Source: Janibacter hoylei PVAS-1 (lineage in GTDB: Bacteria > Actinomycetota > Actinomycetes > Actinomycetales > Dermatophilaceae). From it: 64,000 nucleotides of DNA. The DNA lies in contig NZ_ALWX01000016.1 in NCBI RefSeq assembly GCF_000297495.1, positions 1 to 64,000 of the forward strand, read 5' to 3'. Under the pieces are notes generated by a model. That model had not been told where the DNA came from. It did not search any database and saw only the letters and a list, made by a program, of their open reading frames with translations. Below, piece after piece: positions 17,281 to 26,039 of the stretch. The stretch's first letter is position 1; every line of letters starts with the position of its first letter. Both the position numbers and the translations under genes were made by a program.

Positions 17281-18702
17281 TCAGGCGACGAGGCTGACGA
17301 GCAGGACCATCGGCAGCGAGACCACGGCGCCCAGCGAGGTGGCCAGGGTGAGCGTCTTGAGCGCGCCCTTGGTCGACAGCCCGAGCAGGCTCTTGAACAT
17401 CCAGAAGAAGTTGCTGTTGACGTGCAGGGCAAACATCGCACCGGAGGCGATGGCGAGCGCGACGACGACCGGCGAGACACCGGTCGAGGCGACGACCGGG
17501 CCGATGATGCCGGAGGCGGTGATCGCGCCGACCGACACCGAGCCGATGGCGAAGTGCAGCAGCGCCGCGATGAACCACGCGAGCAGCACCGTGACGAGGA
17601 CCGGCGCGCCGGCGTCGGCGGAGAAGAGGCCCTCGAGGGTCGTGTCGAGACCGGTCTCGGTGATGACGGCGCCGAGCGAACCGCCGATGCCGGTGATGAG
17701 CAGGATCTCGCCGGTCGTGCGGAAGCCGCCCGAGAGGGCCTGCTCGGTGCCGTCCGAGCCGAGCGTCGAGCGGCCGATGACGAAGGCGATGAGCAGGCCG
17801 ACGAAGAGCGCGATGTTGGCGTCACCGACGAAGGCGATGGCCCCGTTGCTCGCGTCGAAGAGGTCCATGAAGGCGCCGAAGGCGATGAGCACGAGCGGGA
17901 CGAGGATCGGGGTGAGGCGCAGCAGCAGCGGCAGGCGCAGGGCCCGCTCGGGCACGGCGTCAGGGTCGTCGAGGTCGGCGTCGGCGGAGCTGCCGGTGCT
18001 CTCGTGCCCGATCTCCCCGCGGGCGAGGTAGGCGGCGTGGCCCGGGTTGTCGGGGTGCTCCTCCTCGTTGGGGTCGACGTCGGTGCGCTCGTCCCAGAAG
18101 CGGGTCTGCAGCAGCAGGCGGAAGAGGAAGGTCGTGAGCAGCGCGGTGGCGACACCGATCGGGGCGCCGAAGATCAGGTACTCGCCGAGCGGCAGCTTCA
18201 GCTGGCCGGAGATGGCGACGGCGGCCAGGCCGGGGACGACGAAGACGTAGCCGGCGAAGATGCCGATGCCGATCGCGCCGGCGAGCCACGGCAGGCCCTT
18301 GCGCCGGTCGACGACGGGCGCCGCCTGGCGGGCCATCGGGGAGGCGAGGACGACCTGCACGTCGACGTAGATCGAGGGGAAGACCGCCGAGAGCGCCGCG
18401 GCCATCGCGTAGGGCAGCTTGCGCCCGACCCGGCGGGCGATGACCTCGACGAGGGCGCGGAAGGTCCCCGTCGCCTGCAGCAGCGAGCCGATGAGCACGC
18501 CGAAGCCGATGAGCAGACCGACCTCGCCCATGATCTCGCCGAAGCCGGTCGTGATGGCCGCGACGGTGTCGGCGGCCCCGACGCCGGCGGAGAGGCCGAG
18601 GAAGACCGACGAGATGATCAGCGAGATCACCGGGTCGACCTTGAACCGGAGGATGAGCACGATCGCCAGGGCGATCGCGACGAGCGTCAGTGCGATGTCC
18701 AC
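17281..18702 (-). CDS. GntP family organic-acid permease
   Basis: A 473-residue membrane protein with about twelve hydrophobic segments, matching the gluconate permease family (GntP), which takes up gluconate or related hydroxy acids by proton symport. Family-like stretches include FGEIMGEVGLLIGFGVLIGS, the loop with the Pro-Ser pair in FPSIYVDVQVVLASPM, and HVNSNFFWMFKSLLGLSTKG near the C-terminus. A hydrophilic insert of about 50 residues sits mid-protein (DERTDVDPNEEEHPDNPG). The GTG start lies 7 bases after a TAGGGT -10 box, so the mRNA is probably leaderless. Substrate is not determinable here. Confidence 0.88.
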   Translation of the reverse strand: MDIALTLVAIALAIVLILRFKVDPVISLIISSVFLGLSAGVGAADTVAAITTGFGEIMGEVGLLIGFGVLIGSLLQATGTFRALVEVIARRVGRKLPYAMAAALSAVFPSIYVDVQVVLASPMARQAAPVVDRRKGLPWLAGAIGIGIFAGYVFVVPGLAAVAISGQLKLPLGEYLIFGAPIGVATALLTTFLFRLLLQTRFWDERTDVDPNEEEHPDNPGHAAYLARGEIGHESTGSSADADLDDPDAVPERALRLPLLLRLTPILVPLVLIAFGAFMDLFDASNGAIAFVGDANIALFVGLLIAFVIGRSTLGSDGTEQALSGGFRTTGEILLITGIGGSLGAVITETGLDTTLEGLFSADAGAPVLVTVLLAWFIAALLHFAIGSVSVGAITASGIIGPVVASTGVSPVVVALAIASGAMFALHVNSNFFWMFKSLLGLSTKGALKTLTLATSLGAVVSLPMVLLVSLVA

Positions 18703-18709
18703 GCGAGAG

Positions 18710-18715
18710 ACCCTA
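18710..18715 (-). promoter_or_regulatory. -10 box of the GntP gene (leaderless)
   Basis: Read on the minus strand the hexamer is TAGGGT, and the first base of the GTG start lies 8 bases downstream, where transcription should begin. The -35 region would fall inside the CRP/GlxR-like palindrome at 18722-18737. Confidence 0.5.
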
Positions 18716-18721
18716 CGTGGC

Positions 18722-18737
18722 TGTGACTACACTCACA
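18722..18737. promoter_or_regulatory. CRP/GlxR-type operator between GntP and Nramp genes
   Basis: TGTGACTACACTCACA is a perfect TGTGA-N6-TCACA palindrome, the consensus of CRP and of actinobacterial GlxR. Its centre lies about 27 bases upstream of the inferred GntP start, overlapping that core promoter. It also contains TACACT (18728-18733), a possible -10 for the divergent Nramp gene. The position suggests repression of GntP, possibly with cAMP control of both genes. Confidence 0.65.
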
Positions 18738-18776
18738 CGTCGGCATCGACCCAGCAGTCCACGGCAGGAGCAGCAC

Positions 18777-20039
18777 GTGTCCACCCCAGCACGCGAACCC
18801 CAGGTCAGCACCGGCAGGTGGTCGCTCGTCGGCCCCGGCATCGTCGTGGCCGCGACGGGTGTCGGCGCGATCGACCTCGTCGCAACCCTCATCGCCGGCA
18901 GCAAGTACGAGTACGGCCTCATGTGGTGCGTCGTCGTCGGCTGCATCATGAAGATCGTCCTCGTCGAGGGCGCCGGCCGGTACAGCCTGGCGAGCGGACG
19001 CACGATCTTCGAAGGGTGGTCCAGCCTCGGTCGATGGACGCACGTGTACTTCGTGCCGTACATCGTCATCTGGGGCTTCGTCTACGGCGCGGCGGCGATG
19101 GCCGGCACGGGGCTGCCGCTCCACTCCCTCTTCCCGGTCCTCGGGGTGACGTGGTGGGGGATCATCGCCGGTCTGACCGGCGCCGCCCTCGTCTGGCTCG
19201 GCCGCTACGGCGTCTTCGAGAAGGTCTGCGCGGCACTCGTCGGCCTGATGTTCGTCACGATGTGCGGCGCCGCGATCATGACGCTGCCCAACCTGCTCGA
19301 CGTGTTCGCCGGCATCAAGCCGTGGATCCCCGACGGGGGTCTGGTCAACGTGCTGGCGCTCGCCGGCGGTGTCGGCGGCACGATCACCCTGGCCGCCTAC
19401 GGCTACTGGCTGCGCGAGAAGGGCTGGGACACCCCCGGACACGTGCGGGTCATGCGCATCGACAACACGGTCGCCTACGTCATCACCGGCATCTTCGTGC
19501 TCGCCACCCTCGTCGTCGGTGCCGAGCTGCTCTACTCGGCGCAGATCGCCGTCGAGGACGGGGACAAGGGGCTGCTCGACCTGTCGACGGTCCTCGCAGA
19601 CCGGTACGGCAACTGGGCCGGCAAGGTCTTCCTCGTCGGCTTCTTCGCGGCGGCGATGTCCTCGCTGCTCGGGGTGTGGAACGGCGTCTCGCTCATGTTT
19701 GCCGACCTCGTCGGTCACCTGCGCGGCCTGGCCGAGGACGACCCGGCGCGACGCGCCGGAGGCACCTGGTACCGCGCCTACATCCTGTGGCTGACGATCC
19801 CACCGATGGCGATGCTCTTCCTCGGCAAGCCGATCTGGCTGATCCTCGCCTACGGCGTCCTCGGCGCGCTCTTCATGCCCTTCCTGTCGGTCACCCTGCT
19901 CTGGCTGCTCAACACCGACCGGGTGCCGGTGCAGTGGCGCAACCGCTGGCCGGCCAACGTCGCCCTCGTCCTGTGCGCGGCGGCCTTCGCCGCCCTGGCC
20001 GTCAACGAGCTCACCAAGGCGATCAGCAAGGTCATGTGA
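18777..20039 (+). CDS. Nramp-related membrane transporter with non-canonical metal site
   Basis: A 420-residue protein with about eleven membrane spans that aligns with the Nramp (natural resistance-associated macrophage protein) family. The first helix reads VVAATGVGAIDLVATLIAG where classic Nramp proteins have DPGN, and no MPH is evident in the sixth helix (ITLAAYGYWLREKGWD). It may therefore carry Mg, another ion or something else rather than Mn/Fe. The start is GTG 18777, with AGGAG 7 bases upstream, not the longer frame from 18690. It is divergent from the GntP permease and shares the putative CRP/GlxR site. Confidence 0.8.
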   Translation: MSTPAREPQVSTGRWSLVGPGIVVAATGVGAIDLVATLIAGSKYEYGLMWCVVVGCIMKIVLVEGAGRYSLASGRTIFEGWSSLGRWTHVYFVPYIVIWGFVYGAAAMAGTGLPLHSLFPVLGVTWWGIIAGLTGAALVWLGRYGVFEKVCAALVGLMFVTMCGAAIMTLPNLLDVFAGIKPWIPDGGLVNVLALAGGVGGTITLAAYGYWLREKGWDTPGHVRVMRIDNTVAYVITGIFVLATLVVGAELLYSAQIAVEDGDKGLLDLSTVLADRYGNWAGKVFLVGFFAAAMSSLLGVWNGVSLMFADLVGHLRGLAEDDPARRAGGTWYRAYILWLTIPPMAMLFLGKPIWLILAYGVLGALFMPFLSVTLLWLLNTDRVPVQWRNRWPANVALVLCAAAFAALAVNELTKAISKVM

Positions 20040-20062
20040 CCCGCGTCGGGCAGGCTGTCCCC

Positions 20063-21052
20063 ATGGCGACCACACAGTCGACCCGGGTGCGCCGGGCAGT
20101 CCAGCGGTACGCGGCGAGCATCGACGAGCTGCGGGGGGTCACCGACGCCTACGTGGCGCTGGTGACCCGGCTGCTCGACGACGCGGGCATCAACTACCTG
20201 ACCGTGAGCGGGCGAACCAAGACGGTCGAGTCCTTCGCGGGCAAGGCCGCGCGGCGGCTGCCGGGTGGGCGCCTGGCGCACCCCAAGCCGCTCACCGACA
20301 TCACCGACCAGATCGGGGTCCGGGTCGTCACCTACGTCCTCGCCGACGTCGACGCCGTGGCGCAGCTGCTCTCCTCCCAGCTCGCGGTGCTCGAGGACCG
20401 CGACATGGGTCAGGAGACGGCGGCGGCCGGCCGCTTCGGATACTCCAGCCGTCACCTGCTCGTGGGGCTGGGCGAGGACCGGGAGGAGCCGGGCATCCCG
20501 CGCGAGCGCCCCGCGTCGGTGCAGATCCGCACGGTGCTCCAGCACGCGTGGGCGGAGTTCGAGCACGACGTGCGCTACAAGGGGTCGGTCTCCGCGGAGC
20601 ACGCGCCCGACTTCGACCGCCGCTTCACGCTCGCCGCCGGGTTGCTCGAGCTCGCCGACCAGCAGTTCTCCTCGATCCGCGACCGGCACCGTGACGAGCT
20701 GACCTCGCCGACCGAGGACGACGACGACCCGCGGATCGGGGCGACCGACCTCGCCGCCTTCCTCGCCGGGCAGTTCGTCGACGCCGGGTGGTCGCGCACC
20801 GACCACTACGCGTGGATCAGCGGGCTGCTCCTCGAGCTCGGCATCAGCTCGCTCTCCGAGCTGCGTGAGGTGCTGCGCGAGGTCGACGTGCCCGCGATCG
20901 ACGCGCACATGGGCTACCGCTACCCGCCCGGCGCCGTGCGCCGTCTCGACGACGCACTCCTGTCCGTCTACGGCGAGCGGTACATCGAGCTGCACGGCAA
21001 TGCCCACCGACTCGCGCTCCTGCGGGCCCGGCTCGCCCGGCTGTCGGACTAA
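20063..21052 (+). CDS. RelA/SpoT-domain (p)ppGpp synthetase-like protein
   Basis: A 329-residue protein with a RelA_SpoT nucleotidyltransferase domain in its first two thirds. The substrate-binding lysine region is TVSGRTKTVESFAGKAARR, then comes LTDITDQIGVRVVTYVL with the catalytic Asp, then YSSRHLLVGLG and SVQIRTVLQHAWAEFEHDV. There is no HD hydrolase, TGS or ACT domain, so it resembles a stand-alone small alarmone synthetase with an extra C-terminal helical region. It would make (p)ppGpp from GTP/GDP and ATP in the cytoplasm. ATG 20063 is chosen; it begins 23 bases after the Nramp gene. Confidence 0.85.
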   Translation: MATTQSTRVRRAVQRYAASIDELRGVTDAYVALVTRLLDDAGINYLTVSGRTKTVESFAGKAARRLPGGRLAHPKPLTDITDQIGVRVVTYVLADVDAVAQLLSSQLAVLEDRDMGQETAAAGRFGYSSRHLLVGLGEDREEPGIPRERPASVQIRTVLQHAWAEFEHDVRYKGSVSAEHAPDFDRRFTLAAGLLELADQQFSSIRDRHRDELTSPTEDDDDPRIGATDLAAFLAGQFVDAGWSRTDHYAWISGLLLELGISSLSELREVLREVDVPAIDAHMGYRYPPGAVRRLDDALLSVYGERYIELHGNAHRLALLRARLARLSD

Positions 21053-21062
21053 CGTCGGGGGC

Positions 21063-21470
21063 ATGGCCCTGCACCTCTACTCCCTGACCGTCGACGCCCG
21101 CGACCACCGGGCCCTCGCCCGCTGGTGGGCCGACGTACTCGGGTGGCGGATCGGCTACGAGGACGAGCACGAGTGCGAGGTGCTGCCACCGGAGGCGAGC
21201 GAGGACCCGGTCGACGACACGGCCACGTGGCTGGCGCGGCGCTCGATGCTCTCCTTCGTCCCGGTACCCGAGGGCAAGACGGTCAAGAACCGTCTCCACA
21301 TCGACCTCGCACCGCACGTCGGTCAGGACCGCGATGCCGAGATCGAGGCACTGCTGGCGAAGGGAGCCACCCGCGCCGCCGTCGGCCAGGACGACGACGA
21401 GGTCACATGGACCGTCCTCGCCGACCCCGAGGGCAACGAGTTCTGCGTGCTCTCGAGCCGAGACCGATGA
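21063..21470 (+). CDS. VOC (glyoxalase/bleomycin-resistance fold) family protein
   Basis: A 135-residue single-domain protein of the vicinal-oxygen-chelate superfamily. Signs are LYSLTVDARDHRALARWWAD, the central KNRLHIDLAP with a likely metal His, and the end ADPEGNEFCVLSS. The specific substrate is unknown. A TAACGT element at 21050-21055 ends 7 bases before the ATG, which would permit a leaderless transcript. Its stop overlaps the menC start (ATGA). Confidence 0.8.
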   Translation: MALHLYSLTVDARDHRALARWWADVLGWRIGYEDEHECEVLPPEASEDPVDDTATWLARRSMLSFVPVPEGKTVKNRLHIDLAPHVGQDRDAEIEALLAKGATRAAVGQDDDEVTWTVLADPEGNEFCVLSSRDR

Positions 21471-22456
21471 GCCCCGCGGTCGCCGTCGACGAGCTGCTCG
21501 ACGGGCTGCACGTCGTCACCCTGCCCCTGCGCACCCGATTTCGTGGCGTCACCGAGCGCGAGGTCGCGCTCGTGCGGGGGCCGCGCGGCTGGGGGGAGTT
21601 CGCCCCCTTCGTCGAGTACGCACCGCAGGAGGCCGCGCGCTGGCTCGACGCGGCCGTCGAGGCGGCCTGGCAGGGCTGGCCGGAGCCGCGGCGGGCCAGG
21701 GTGCCGGTCAACGCGACCGTGCCCGCCGTGCCCGCAGCCGACGTCGCCGAGGTCGTCGCCCGCTACGACGGGTGCACGACGGCGAAGATCAAGGTCGCCG
21801 AGCGGGGCCAGGGCGAGCAGGACGACCTCGACCGCGTCGCAGCGGTCCGCGAGGCCATGGGGCCCGACGCCCGACTGCGGGTGGACGCCAACGGCGGCTG
21901 GTCCCTGACCGAGGCCGTCGACGTGCTGACCCGACTGGCCCCCTTCGGCCTGGAGTACGCGGAGCAGCCCTGCGCCGACGTGCACGACCTCGCCCGGCTG
22001 CGGGTCGAGCTCGCCCGGCGCGGGGTCGACGTGCCGGTGGCGGCCGACGAGTCGATCCGCAAGGCGGAGGACCCGCTCGAGGTCGCTCGCCTCGAGGCGG
22101 CGGACGTCGTCGTCGTCAAGGTCGCCCCGCTCGGAGGAGTCGCCCACGCGCTCGAGGTCGTCGCCGACTGCGGGCTGCCGGCCGTCGTCTCCTCAGCCAT
22201 CGACTCGAGCGTCGGTCTGCGGGCCGGGGTCGCGCTCGCGGCGGCCCTGCCCGACCTCGGGCACGCGTGCGGTCTCGGGACGGGCGCACTCCTGGCCGCC
22301 GACGTCAGCCGGGAGCCTCTGCTGCCGGCGGAGGGGGCGCTGCCCGTCCGGGAGGTCGTCGTCGACCCGGACCTGCTCGCCCGGCACGCGGCGCCGCCCG
22401 CACGGGTGGACTGGTGGCGGGAGCGGGTGCGGGCTGCGAGCGCGGCGCGCACCTGA
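21467..22456 (+). CDS. menC: o-succinylbenzoate synthase MenC
   Basis: MenC dehydrates SHCHC to o-succinylbenzoate and belongs to the enolase superfamily. The 329-residue protein retains the catalytic set: TTAKIKVAE with the Lys pair, RVDANGGW with a metal Asp, EYAEQPC with Glu, VAADESIRK with Asp-Glu, and VVVVKVAPLGG with the second Lys. The start overlaps the VOC gene stop, so the two are coupled. Confidence 0.93.
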   Translation: MSPAVAVDELLDGLHVVTLPLRTRFRGVTEREVALVRGPRGWGEFAPFVEYAPQEAARWLDAAVEAAWQGWPEPRRARVPVNATVPAVPAADVAEVVARYDGCTTAKIKVAERGQGEQDDLDRVAAVREAMGPDARLRVDANGGWSLTEAVDVLTRLAPFGLEYAEQPCADVHDLARLRVELARRGVDVPVAADESIRKAEDPLEVARLEAADVVVVKVAPLGGVAHALEVVADCGLPAVVSSAIDSSVGLRAGVALAAALPDLGHACGLGTGALLAADVSREPLLPAEGALPVREVVVDPDLLARHAAPPARVDWWRERVRAASAART

Positions 22457-22542
22457 TCCACAGCCGGCGCCCGGCGCGTCCGCCCGTGCACAGTCCGCAG
22501 GCGAGTCCGGCGGAGGTGGCCGAGCCGCGGTGAGGTGGACCC

Positions 22543-22839
22543 ATGGACACGGGGACACTGCTCCCGGGGGAGCTGACGACGACCGCCGACCGCCTCGAGC
22601 GCTGTGCCGCACGGCTCGAGGTGACGGCGCTGCAGGTGCGGGTCGCGACCGCCACGACCTGGCGGGGCGAGGCCGCGACGCTGCACCGTGAGCGGGTCGC
22701 CGAGCACGCCGACGACATCGCGGCCCTCGCCGAGCGGGTGCGTCGGGCTGCGCAGCGCGTGCGCACGCTGCAGCACGTCGCGGAGCAGAGGCTCGACCTC
22801 GTCGGTGCCGTCGACCTGACCGCGGGGGTCGGCCGGTGA
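22543..22839 (+). CDS. small WXG100-like helical protein
   Basis: A 98-residue, almost wholly helical protein with a central turn, ATTWRGEAATLHRERV, that holds a WxG motif. Length and layout fit the WXG100/EsxA-like superfamily, whose members are exported by type VII secretion or fold as helical hairpins in toxin N-termini. The start ATG has a GGTGAGGTGG-type ribosome site. It overlaps the hydrolase gene behind it by 4 bases, so the two proteins are probably made together. No ESX machinery is present in this window. Confidence 0.6.
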   Translation: MDTGTLLPGELTTTADRLERCAARLEVTALQVRVATATTWRGEAATLHRERVAEHADDIAALAERVRRAAQRVRTLQHVAEQRLDLVGAVDLTAGVGR

Positions 22840-24287
22840 GCGCCATCGAGGTGTCGGGCGGAGCGGCCGGCCTGTCCGTCGGGCTCGACGAGCTCGAGGA
22901 GTCGGCTCGTCGCCTGCGCAGCCTGGCGCTCGACCTCGGCGAGGTCGCGGCGTCGATCGGCCTCGCCGCCACGGACCCCCGGCTCGCGCTGGCCGGGCTG
23001 CTCGCCCCGGTGGAGTACCTCGCCGCCGAGGGTGCGCTGCTCGGCTGCATCGGGCCGCATGGCGCCGCCGGTGCCGCTGCTGACGTCACGGCGACCGCGC
23101 TCGCGACGACGACGGCGGTCCGGACCTACCGCGGTGCCGAGGAGGCGGTGGAGTCGCTCGCCGACGGCATCGCGACGCAGGCGGGTGCCTGGGTGGGGCG
23201 CACGATCGCCCCCGTGGCACTCGGCGTCGGGCTGGCCGTCGCTCCGGTCGTCCCGCTCGTGCTCGCGGTCCCCGGCGCGCGCGACGCCGTGGTGGGCGTC
23301 GGTCTGGGGCTCGGCGAGGGGATCGACCAGATCGTGCTCGACCACCCGTGGATCGTCCCGGCCGCCGCCGACGGCCTCGACGGGCTCCTGCTCGGACTCG
23401 GGCAGGGACTGCCGGTGCTCGGGCTGTGGCTCGCCTGGCGCAGCGGACGAGCCGGGGCCGTCTACCCGCCGCGCACCCAGACGGAGGCGCTCGGCGTCGT
23501 GCTCGCCGCGACGCGCGGGGTGGTCCTCGACGAGTCCGGGCGGCACGCGACCGTGCGCGCCCGCGAGCCGCAGGTCGGGGTGCGCCCGCGCGGGATCGCC
23601 GATCTCGTCGCGGGGGACGGGCCGACGTCGGGTCGGTCTCGGGTGCGCGTCACGGGGATCCCGCAGCCCGACGGCGGGTGGGCGTGGGTCGTCGACGTGC
23701 CCGGCACCCAGACCTTCGACCCGAGGTCGGGCGACAACCCGTGGGACATGACGAGCAACGTGCTCCTCGTCGCCGGGCGGCAGACCGCGACGATGACGGC
23801 CGTGGTGAGCGCGCTCGAGGACTCCCGCCGCCGGGTCGGCGACACCGGGCCGCCGCGCGTCATGCTGACCGGTCACAGCCAGGGCGGACTCGTCGCCGCG
23901 GCGCTCGCCGCGGACCCGCGCCTGCGCGATCGCCTCGGCGTTACCCACGTCGTCACCTCGGGGGCACCGATCGCCTCGCTCGACGTGCCACCGGAGGTCT
24001 CGGTCCTCAGCATCGAGCACACCGAGGACCCCGTGCCCGCGCTCGAGGGGGCGGACAACCCCGACCGGGCGAGCTGGGTGACGGTCGAGCGCTCCCTCGC
24101 CGACGAGCTCGGCGAGGACGGGCGGGCGACGCAGGCCCACGACAACGGTCGCTACGCCGAGGCCGCGCAACTCGTCGACGCCAGCGACGACCCGTCGATC
24201 ACCGCCTGGCGCGCCGACGCGGTGCCCTACCTCGGCGACGGTCCCGGGGCGACGGTGACGACCGACTACGACGTCGCGCGCCGGTGA
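22836..24287 (+). CDS. alpha/beta hydrolase (lipase-like) with helical N-terminal domain
   Basis: The 483-residue protein begins with a helical, Ala-rich segment resembling WXG/ESX-type leaders (LDELEESARRLRSLALDL). It has hydrophobic stretches near residues 130-160 (APVALGVGLAVAPVVPLVLA) and 185-215. It ends in an alpha/beta hydrolase domain with the nucleophile elbow MLTGHSQGGLVAAALA (Ser about 348), a likely acid in SIEHTEDPVPA, and a His in the AHDNGRYAEA region. Its substrate is unknown; a lipid or ester is likely. GTG overlaps the stop of the WXG-like gene. Confidence 0.75.
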   Translation: MSAIEVSGGAAGLSVGLDELEESARRLRSLALDLGEVAASIGLAATDPRLALAGLLAPVEYLAAEGALLGCIGPHGAAGAAADVTATALATTTAVRTYRGAEEAVESLADGIATQAGAWVGRTIAPVALGVGLAVAPVVPLVLAVPGARDAVVGVGLGLGEGIDQIVLDHPWIVPAAADGLDGLLLGLGQGLPVLGLWLAWRSGRAGAVYPPRTQTEALGVVLAATRGVVLDESGRHATVRAREPQVGVRPRGIADLVAGDGPTSGRSRVRVTGIPQPDGGWAWVVDVPGTQTFDPRSGDNPWDMTSNVLLVAGRQTATMTAVVSALEDSRRRVGDTGPPRVMLTGHSQGGLVAAALAADPRLRDRLGVTHVVTSGAPIASLDVPPEVSVLSIEHTEDPVPALEGADNPDRASWVTVERSLADELGEDGRATQAHDNGRYAEAAQLVDASDDPSITAWRADAVPYLGDGPGATVTTDYDVARR

Positions 24288-24308
24288 GATCCGTGCGGTG
24301 GCAGGATC

Positions 24309-26028
24309 GTGCGGGTGCATCCCTCGACGACCGGCGCCCGCGTGCTCCTCGACGAGCTCGTCCGACTCGGTGTCGGCGAGCTCGTCCTCTGCCCCGGCTC
24401 CCGCTCGGCGCCGCTCGCGTACGCCGCGCACGAGCTCGAGCGGCAGGGCCGGCTGCGGCTGCACGTCCGTGTCGACGAGCGCAGCGCTGCCTTCCTCGCA
24501 CTCGGTCTGGCGAAGACCTCACGACGCCCCGCCGCCGTCGTCACGACGAGCGGCACCGCCGTCGCCAACCTCCACCCCGCCGTGCTCGAGGCCCACCACG
24601 GTGCCGTGCCGCTGCTGCTGCTCACCGCCGATCGGCCCCCCGAGCTGCGTGGTGTCGGGGCCAACCAGGCGACCGACCAGGTCGGAGTCTTCGGCGGGCA
24701 CGTGCGCCTCGCGCTCGAGCTCGAGGCCCCGAGCGACCCCGCCCGGCAGGAGCCGGCCTGGCGCACCGCGGCCGCGCGGGCCGTCGCGGCGGCCACCGGC
24801 GCCCCTGGCAGGACCCGGGTCCGCAGGCCCCGTGCACCTCGACCTGCCCTACCGTGACCCGCTGGCCCCCGGAGTCGCTCGTCGGGTCGGCGGGCCCGGA
24901 CCCGGCGGCTCCCGAGCCGTCGGACGCCTGCCCCCGGGTGGAGCTGCCCGCCCCCGCGACCGTGACCGACGGGGCCGGGTCACCGCTGCCGCACGAGCCG
25001 GACACGCTCGTCGTCATCGGCGAGCTGCCCACCGCCGAGCACCGACGGGCGGCCCTCGACTGGGCCGCCCACCACGGCGCCCCGGTCATCGCCGAGCCGG
25101 GGCCGGGCACGCACCACCTCGTCCTGCCCCACGGCGACCTGCTCCTCACGGCGACCGACTGGGTGGGGGAGCACCTGCCCCGGCGCCTGCTCGTCGTCGG
25201 GCGACCGACCCTCGGCCGGTCCGTCCCGGCGCTCACCCGCGCCCCCGGGCTGCGCGTCGAGGTCGTCACCTCCGGCGAGCCCGGCGCGGACGGCTGGGCC
25301 GATGCCGCGCACGCGGCCTCCGCGGTCCACCCCTTCGCCGCACTGCGGCTCACGGGGGAGGAGGGTGGGGGTGACCCCCCTTCGCCAGGACCTGGCTGGA
25401 GGCCGGCGAGCGGATCGCCGCCGCCGTCCCGATTGAGGCCGGTGGGCCCGCGACCGCTCGCGCCCTGCACGAGACGCTGCTGCCGGGCGCCGCGCTCTTC
25501 GTCGGCAGCTCGAGCGTCGCCCGCGACCTCGCCCACGGGGTCGCCCACCCACGGCCCGATGTCGAGGTCGTCACCAGCCGGGGGCTCGCAGGCATCGACG
25601 GCTGCGTCTCGACGGCGATCGGGCTCGCCCTCTCCCGCCCCGCGCCGACGGTCGCGCTGCTCGGGGACCTGACCTTCCTCCACGACGCCAACGGCCTGCT
25701 CATCGGCCCCGCCGAGCCGCGGCCGGACCTGACGATCGTCGTGCTCGACGACGACGGCGGCAGCATCTTCACCACGCTCGAGTACGGCGCGCCGGAGCTC
25801 GCGGGGTCGCTGTCGAGGCTCTTCACCACGCCCACCGGGACGGACATCGGTCTGCTCTGCGCGGCCCACGGCGTGCCGGCGACGACCGCCTGGACCACCG
25901 ACGAGCTCGCCGGGCTGCTCCGTCAGCCCAGCCCGGGCATCCGGGTCATCCGGGTGCCCGTGAGCGGCAGCGGGCGGCGGGCAGCCGGCCAGCGGGTGCG
26001 GGCCGCCGTGGCCGCGGCGCTCGGCTGA
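24309..26028 (+). CDS. menD: SEPHCHC synthase MenD (three apparent frameshifts)
   Basis: MenD is a thiamine-diphosphate enzyme joining isochorismate and 2-oxoglutarate. N-terminal hallmarks are [50 protein letters not shown] and [20 protein letters not shown]-terminal hallmarks are [20 protein letters not shown] and [14 protein letters not shown] with the ThDP site. Three breaks occur: an extra C near 24802-24805, an extra C in the run near 24864-24868, and one missing C in the run near 25375-25380. Correcting them gives 572 residues, about normal. GTG 24309 is the start. It converges with menF after 4 bases. Confidence 0.88.
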
Positions 26029-26039
26029 GGACTCAGCCG
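26022..26039. terminator. compact hairpin between menD and menF stops
   Basis: CGGCTGA and TCAGCCG (7 bp) flank the loop GGAC and contain both stop codons of the converging genes. It may serve as a weak bidirectional terminator. Confidence 0.45.

Noticed and set aside
24309-26028. Programmed frameshifting in menD
   Set aside because: Three breaks in one gene, with both insertion and deletion in homopolymers and no slippery-site plus stimulator structure, point to sequence error.
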